From UBA1413 sp964567485 (GTDB taxonomy: Bacteria; Bacteroidota; Bacteroidia; Bacteroidales; Prolixibacteraceae): a DNA stretch of 64,000 nucleotides. Positions within the stretch are counted from its first letter, which is position 1, and every line of letters begins with the position of its first letter. Both the position numbers and the translations under genes were made by a program. Under the pieces are notes generated by a model, which saw nothing but the letters and a program-made list of their open reading frames with translations, had not been told where the DNA came from and made no database searches. The stretch spans positions 62,001-126,000 of the forward strand of contig CAZMMX010000003.1 in NCBI GenBank assembly GCA_964567485.1, given 5' to 3'. This document shows positions 60,151-64,000 of this stretch, piece after piece.

Positions 60151-60585
60151 TCAAAATTGCACCCGGGCCTTTTGGGCTTTGATGGTTCGTGTGGTCTCCC
60201 CATCTTCCGTCAGGGTCACCTCTACATGTTCCGGAGGAAGCAATGGAGTGACTTTTTCGGGCCACTCGATCAGGCAATAACAGCCACTGAAGAAATAATC
60301 CTCATACCCCAGGTCATAAGCTTCCGCCAGCTCTTTCAGGCGGTAAAAGTCAAAATGGTAAAGGGGCTCGCCCCCGGGAGTCTGGTATTCGTTGATGATG
60401 GCAAAAGTGGGGCTGGTGACCACGTCGTCAGAACCCAGGAAAAGGCAGACCTCCCTGATGAAGGTGGTCTTTCCGGCGCCCATTTTTCCGTAGAAGGCAA
60501 AGACTCTTTCTTCCGGAAAGGCAGTGACCAACTCCGCGGCGACTTCCCGTAACTCCCCCGAGGTGATATGGTTTCTCACAAACAT
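60151..60585 (-). CDS. tsaE: tRNA threonylcarbamoyladenosine biosynthesis ATPase TsaE
   Basis: 144 residues starting MFVRNHITSGELREVAAELV. Walker A GKMGAGKTTF, TSPTFAIINEY, HFDFYRL and LIEWPE are TsaE hallmarks. With TsaB and TsaD it makes t6A37 on ANN-decoding tRNAs. The ATG at 60585 is well placed; the longer upstream frame overlaps gcvH antisense. It is divergent from gcvH and followed by ald on the same strand. Confidence 0.95.
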   Translation of the reverse strand: MFVRNHITSGELREVAAELVTAFPEERVFAFYGKMGAGKTTFIREVCLFLGSDDVVTSPTFAIINEYQTPGGEPLYHFDFYRLKELAEAYDLGYEDYFFSGCYCLIEWPEKVTPLLPPEHVEVTLTEDGETTRTIKAQKARVQF

Positions 60586-60609
60586 TGACAAAGCATTTAT
60601 ACAATAATA

Positions 60610-60617
60610 CAAAAATA
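60610..60617 (-). promoter_or_regulatory. Candidate -7 box (TATTTTTG) for tsaE-ald
   Basis: Perfect TAnnTTTG on the minus strand, 25 bases upstream of the tsaE ATG, in the 70-base divergent gap with gcvH. No exact -33 at 19-21 bases. Confidence 0.45.
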
Positions 60618-60655
60618 AGGTTAATTTTACCAAAAAAATTAAACAGCAGTCAATT

Positions 60656-61036
60656 ATGAAAATTCCTGAAAATCTGAAGTTTACCCGGGAACACGAATGG
60701 GTTCGCATCGAAGGGGAAATGGCCGTGATCGGCATTACCGACTTTGCTCAGGGGGAATTGGGCGATGTGGTTTTCGTCGAAATAGAGACGGAAGGGGAGA
60801 CTCTCGAGAAAGGAGAGATCTTTGGTACCGTGGAAGCGGTCAAGACCGTTTCTGACCTCTTTATGCCTGTAACCGGAGAGGTCGTGGAAATCAACGAGGC
60901 CCTGGCCGCCCGTCCTGAACTGGTCAACCAGGATCCTTACGGAGAAGGATGGATGATCAGGATCAAGGTGGCGGAAGAAGGGGATGTGGAAGAATTGCTC
61001 ACTCCTGAAGAGTACCGTCAAATGGTCGAAGCATAA
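60656..61036 (+). CDS. gcvH: Glycine cleavage system H protein
   Basis: 126 residues, full-length lipoyl-domain protein. Lys63 in FGTVEAVKTVSDL is the lipoate attachment site. It shuttles the aminomethyl group between the P, T and L proteins of glycine cleavage. The other gcv genes are not in the window. A strong bidirectional terminator follows directly at the stop. Confidence 0.97.
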   Translation: MKIPENLKFTREHEWVRIEGEMAVIGITDFAQGELGDVVFVEIETEGETLEKGEIFGTVEAVKTVSDLFMPVTGEVVEINEALAARPELVNQDPYGEGWMIRIKVAEEGDVEELLTPEEYRQMVEA

Positions 61037-61067
61037 AAAACGGCTGCCCCTCTGGGCAGCCGTTTTT
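61036..61067. terminator. Bidirectional intrinsic terminator between gcvH and nrdJ
   Basis: AAAAACGGCTGCCC (61036-61049) pairs perfectly over 14 bp with GGGCAGCCGTTTTT (61054-61067), loop CTCT. A- and T-tracts on either side make it symmetrical, so it can end both the gcvH and the nrdJ transcripts. Confidence 0.92.
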
Positions 61068-61088
61068 GCTTGATTACAATCGCTATTA

Positions 61089-63644
61089 TTATCCACATTT
61101 TGAAGATCCGCACGACATGCACACCAGGCATCCCTCCTGGTAGACCACTTCGTTGGAGCCGCACTCTCCGCAGTGGGCATCTTCAGCGATGGTCCCGTTG
61201 GGGATATATTTCTTGAGGGCCCTGGCCACCCCTGCCTTCCATGAGTTGATGGTCTCATTGTCGAGCTGGAGGCTGGTCACCAGTTCCACCACCTTGTGAA
61301 TGGGCATTCCATGGCGGAGAACCCCGGAAATCAGCTTGGCATAATTCCAGTAGACGGGATTAAACTTGTAGGAGAGACCTTCGATGGTGGTCTTGTATCC
61401 CCGTTTGTTGATGTACTGGAAGTCATAGCGTGAGTTTTCCTCATCCTCCCAGTTCTTGATGATATACCCCTTGGTGACGGAGCGGGGCAGAAGAATGCCG
61501 TCTTCGTCATCGCTCAGACCGGTAAAGATCTCATAGGGCATATTCCCGATCAGACCGATAAAGGCCACCCAGTTCTCCTTGTTATTGCGGAACCTGACCA
61601 CGTCGGCTTCCAGGATTTCCGGCCTTTTGGTGGGGAATCCCAAAGATCTCTTTTTTTCCTCCTTTTTATCGGAGATAAGCACCCCTGACCGGGAACCGTC
61701 GCGGTACACGGTAACTCCCTTGCATCCGCTTTTCCAGGCTTCGAAGAAGAGTTTTCCGACCAGTTCTTCCGACACGTGGGAGGGCAGGTTGATGGTGACG
61801 CTGATGGAGTGGTCGACCCATTTCTGGATCCGCCCCTGCATGTGCACTTTGGCGACCCAGTCGACATCGTTGGAGGTCGCCTGATAATAAGGGGAGCTTT
61901 TCACCATCTCTTCGAGTTCTTCCTGGGAATATTTTTTATGGACGTCGAAACCGTTGACTTCCATCCAGGTTTTGAACTTGTGATGGAAGACGGTATATTC
62001 TTCCCAGTGGTCACCCACTTCGTCGACAAAGTCAACCCTGACATCCTTATCGTTGGGGTTAACCTTGCGGCGGCGGCGGTAAACAGGCATGAATACCGGT
62101 TCAATTCCCGAGGTGGTCTGCGTCATCAGGCTGGTGGTTCCCGTAGGGGCAATGGTCAGCAGGGCGATGTTGCGGCGGCCATGCCGTGACATCTCCTCAT
62201 ACAATTCCGGGTCGGCCAGTTTCAGCCGGCGAATCAGTGGGTTGTTCTTTTCCCTGTCGGTATTGTATATGGCAAAGGCTCCCCTTTCGGCGGCCAGATG
62301 TACCGAAGAGCGGTAAGCTTCCAGGGTCACAGTCTTGTGCACCTCTTCCGAGAAGTCGGTGGCATCTTCAGTGCCGTACTTCAATCCCAGGGCAGCCAGC
62401 ATATCTCCTTCCGCAGTAATGCCAATACCTGTTCGCCTTCCCTCTTCCGCCTTTTTCCTGATGTTAAACCAGAGATTGCGTTCCACCAGCTTGATTTCAT
62501 CACCCTCGGGATCATTATCGATCTTTTCGAGTATGGCATCGATCTTCTCAAGTTCCAGGTCAATGATGTCGTCCATGATCCGCTGGGCCACATGAACATG
62601 TTCCCTGAAGAGGTTGAAATCGAAACGGGCGTCTGCCGTAAAAGGCTTTTCAACATATGAGTAGAGGTTGATGGCGATCAGGCGGCAGCTGTCATAAGGA
62701 CACAGGGGGATTTCTCCGCACGGATTGGTGGAAACGGTGCGGTATCCCAGATCGGCATAGCAGTCGGGAATCGACTCCCTGATGATGGTATCCCAAAATA
62801 GAATGCCCGGTTCTGCCGACTTCCAGGCGTTGTGGACGATTTTCTTCCAGAGGTCGGTAGCGTTAATCTCCTGACTATAGAGCACGTTCTCCCCGCTGAT
62901 GGGGTAATGCTGGACATACCTCTCTTCGTTCTCCACGGCACCCATGAAGTCATCGTGCAACTTCACCGAAACATTGGCTCCGGTGACCTTTCCCTGTTCC
63001 AGTTTGGCATCGATGAACTTTTCCGCATCGGGGTGTTTCACCGAAACCGACAACATAAGAGCCCCGCGGCGCCCATCCTGGGCCACCTCACGGGTCGAAT
63101 TGGAATAACGCTCCATGAAAGGAACGATCCCCGTAGAGGTAAGCGCGGAATTTTTTACCGGAGAACCTTTGGGACGAATGTGGGAGAGATCATGCCCCAC
63201 CCCGCCACGACGTTTCATCAACTGCACCTGCTCCTGGTCAATTTTCATGATGCCTCCATAGGAATCGGAATTTCCCTGGTTCCCGACGACAAAACAGTTC
63301 GATAAGGAGGCCACCTGAAAATTGTTGCCAATACCCGTCATGGGTCCCCCCTGGGGAACAATATACTTAAAGTCCTTCAGGGTATGGTAAATCTGCTTTG
63401 CCGAGAGCGGACGGGGATATTTCTGCTCAATGCGGGCAATTTCTCTGGCCAGCCGCCAGTGCATATCGTCGGGCGTTAACTCGTAAATGTTGCCATACGA
63501 GTCTTTCAAAGCATACTTGTTGACCCAGACCCTGGCTGCCAGATCATCCCCCCTGAAATAACGAAGCGACGCCTGGATGGCTTCCTCTTGTGAAAAAATC
63601 TTCGTGGCCGCCGGGACCTCAACAACCTCTTCCTTTACTGACAT
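61089..63644 (-). CDS. nrdJ: Adenosylcobalamin-dependent (class II) ribonucleotide reductase
   Basis: 851 residues from ATG 63644 (MSVKEEVVEVPAATKIF); a TTG 20 codons upstream is less likely. It is a class II enzyme: NCFVVGNQGNSDS (loop with catalytic Cys), the STNPCGEIPL finger motif, and APTGTTSLMTQTTSGIEP. A C-terminal Cys-rich tail (CGECGSNEVVY, CLVCMSCGSSKCG) probably binds zinc or carries the reductant-accepting cysteines. It reduces ribonucleotides with a B12-derived radical and so works with or without oxygen. No B12 riboswitch was found in its leader. Confidence 0.95.
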   Translation of the reverse strand: MSVKEEVVEVPAATKIFSQEEAIQASLRYFRGDDLAARVWVNKYALKDSYGNIYELTPDDMHWRLAREIARIEQKYPRPLSAKQIYHTLKDFKYIVPQGGPMTGIGNNFQVASLSNCFVVGNQGNSDSYGGIMKIDQEQVQLMKRRGGVGHDLSHIRPKGSPVKNSALTSTGIVPFMERYSNSTREVAQDGRRGALMLSVSVKHPDAEKFIDAKLEQGKVTGANVSVKLHDDFMGAVENEERYVQHYPISGENVLYSQEINATDLWKKIVHNAWKSAEPGILFWDTIIRESIPDCYADLGYRTVSTNPCGEIPLCPYDSCRLIAINLYSYVEKPFTADARFDFNLFREHVHVAQRIMDDIIDLELEKIDAILEKIDNDPEGDEIKLVERNLWFNIRKKAEEGRRTGIGITAEGDMLAALGLKYGTEDATDFSEEVHKTVTLEAYRSSVHLAAERGAFAIYNTDREKNNPLIRRLKLADPELYEEMSRHGRRNIALLTIAPTGTTSLMTQTTSGIEPVFMPVYRRRRKVNPNDKDVRVDFVDEVGDHWEEYTVFHHKFKTWMEVNGFDVHKKYSQEELEEMVKSSPYYQATSNDVDWVAKVHMQGRIQKWVDHSISVTINLPSHVSEELVGKLFFEAWKSGCKGVTVYRDGSRSGVLISDKKEEKKRSLGFPTKRPEILEADVVRFRNNKENWVAFIGLIGNMPYEIFTGLSDDEDGILLPRSVTKGYIIKNWEDEENSRYDFQYINKRGYKTTIEGLSYKFNPVYWNYAKLISGVLRHGMPIHKVVELVTSLQLDNETINSWKAGVARALKKYIPNGTIAEDAHCGECGSNEVVYQEGCLVCMSCGSSKCG

Positions 63645-63710
63645 GGCAAGTTTTTTAGTTTTTTTTTGTGATGCGATGGCGTTATGATTTTTTAATGTTC
63701 TCAATGTCTT

Positions 63711-63772
63711 AATGAAACGACCCTTTCAAGTGGTTCAGGTTTCGTTATGCAAGATAGAAACGGCGTTTCATT
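63711..63772. repeat. Cluster of GAAACG half-sites upstream of nrdJ
   Basis: Three GAAACG motifs in alternating orientation: 63714-63719, 63757-63762 and, reversed as CGTTTC, 63764-63769; the outer pair extends to 9 bp. Candidate operator for nrdJ. Confidence 0.5.
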
Positions 63773-63852
63773 TTTAGAATACTTTTCATTTTAAAAAGTC
63801 AGAAAGTTATCAACTTTGTTATGTTAGTTGACTGTTTTTCAATTTATTATAG

Positions 63853-63870
63853 TTTTTTACCGGTAAAAAA
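63853..63870. repeat. 18-bp perfect palindrome TTTTTTACCGGTAAAAAA
   Basis: Seen directly. It has no loop, so it is more likely a protein-binding site than an RNA hairpin; it lies about 210 bases upstream of nrdJ. Confidence 0.6.
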
Positions 63871-64000
63871 GTTTACAAAAATTGAATTTTACCATACACA
63901 ATAAATTTGAAAAGAGCAAGTGCCGGCGAGGATTTTTCAGGGGTAAATATCCCGAATTTTCAACACGGGGAAAGGGGGAAAACGGAGGATCAGGCGAAGG

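Larger units (their letters stand above)
63645..64000. other. AT-rich non-coding region upstream of nrdJ with inverted repeats
   Basis: 356 bases without an open frame I can support. It is clearly more AT-rich than its surroundings. Contents: AATGAAACG (63711-63719) with its complement CGTTTCATT (63764-63772); GAAACGGCGTTTC (63757-63769), an inverted repeat with one central base; and an 18-bp palindrome TTTTTTACCGGTAAAAAA (63853-63870). Candidate promoter boxes are imperfect (minus-strand TAACTTTC near 63806). It probably holds the nrdJ promoter and an operator. Confidence 0.6.

Noticed and set aside
63645..64000. Cobalamin riboswitch before nrdJ
   Set aside because: I looked for the B12-box core on the minus strand and found no matching GC-rich conserved block; the region is AT-rich.
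1..64000. Mobile elements, CRISPR array, prophage or restriction system
   Set aside because: No transposase, integrase, regular repeat-spacer pattern or phage gene was seen on either strand; gene content is housekeeping throughout.

Overview
The window (64 kb, roughly mid-50s percent GC, almost fully coding) is chromosomal DNA of a member of the Bacteroidota, probably a Bacteroidales-like anaerobe. The evidence is sprA (the giant type IX secretion translocon gene) directly behind ruvA, Bacteroidota-specific families (DUF6146, DUF4292, a Cys-less PurF paralogue), Bacteroidota-type -7 promoter boxes (TAnnTTTG) in front of many genes, and few Shine-Dalgarno sequences. A futalosine-pathway menaquinone gene, a B12-dependent ribonucleotide reductase and a glycyl-radical enzyme pair suggest anaerobic or microaerobic life. 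I saw no insertion sequence, phage, CRISPR array or rRNA; the only RNA gene is one tRNA-Leu(UAG).

Layout: 1-2.7 kb minus strand: mutL start, a small membrane protein, der, era. 2.8-12.2 kb: COG0523 GTPase, PurF-like protein, gltX, kbl, mqnC, M17 aminopeptidase, pdxA. 12.2-21 kb: ruvA, sprA and a DUF6146 lipoprotein. 21-28.2 kb: ribD, prmC, a membrane-anchored EEP-family protein, ribF, a lipoprotein with a redox-dead thioredoxin fold, an LpxH-like enzyme, a KAS III homologue. 28.3-33.6 kb minus strand: tig-clpP-clpX, tRNA-Leu, tatC-lptB. 33.7-43.8 kb: recQ, ahcY, a Rieske-like lipoprotein, a small membrane protein, greA-HIT, dnaE, trxA. 43.8-52.9 kb: DUF58, a GH32 homologue, YceI, a Crp/Fnr regulator, a methyltransferase, then a minus-strand dut-TPR-DUF4292-EnvC-like operon. 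53-64 kb: a glycyl-radical activase plus a probable trans-4-hydroxy-L-proline dehydratase (HypD), a membrane protein, type I pullulanase, ald, tsaE, gcvH, nrdJ.

Most of the window is housekeeping. Points worth a second look: (i) the greA leader, where a promoter box is followed at once by a 13-bp hairpin and a U-run, i.e. a complete intrinsic terminator before the greA ribosome site; (ii) several proteins that keep a fold but have lost or changed catalytic residues: a secreted GH32 protein with all three catalytic motifs replaced, a Rieske-like lipoprotein with a Cys-X-His/Cys-X-X-Cys ligand set, a PurF paralogue without the N-terminal Cys but with FeS-type cysteines, a TlpA-like lipoprotein without CxxC, and an EnvC-like LytM protein; (iii) HypD with a compact activase; (iv) hairpins without T-tracts between convergent genes, and a 30-bp palindrome after ahcY; (v) repeated inverted motifs upstream of nrdJ. 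Promoters and RNA structures were read by eye, without folding or database searches.
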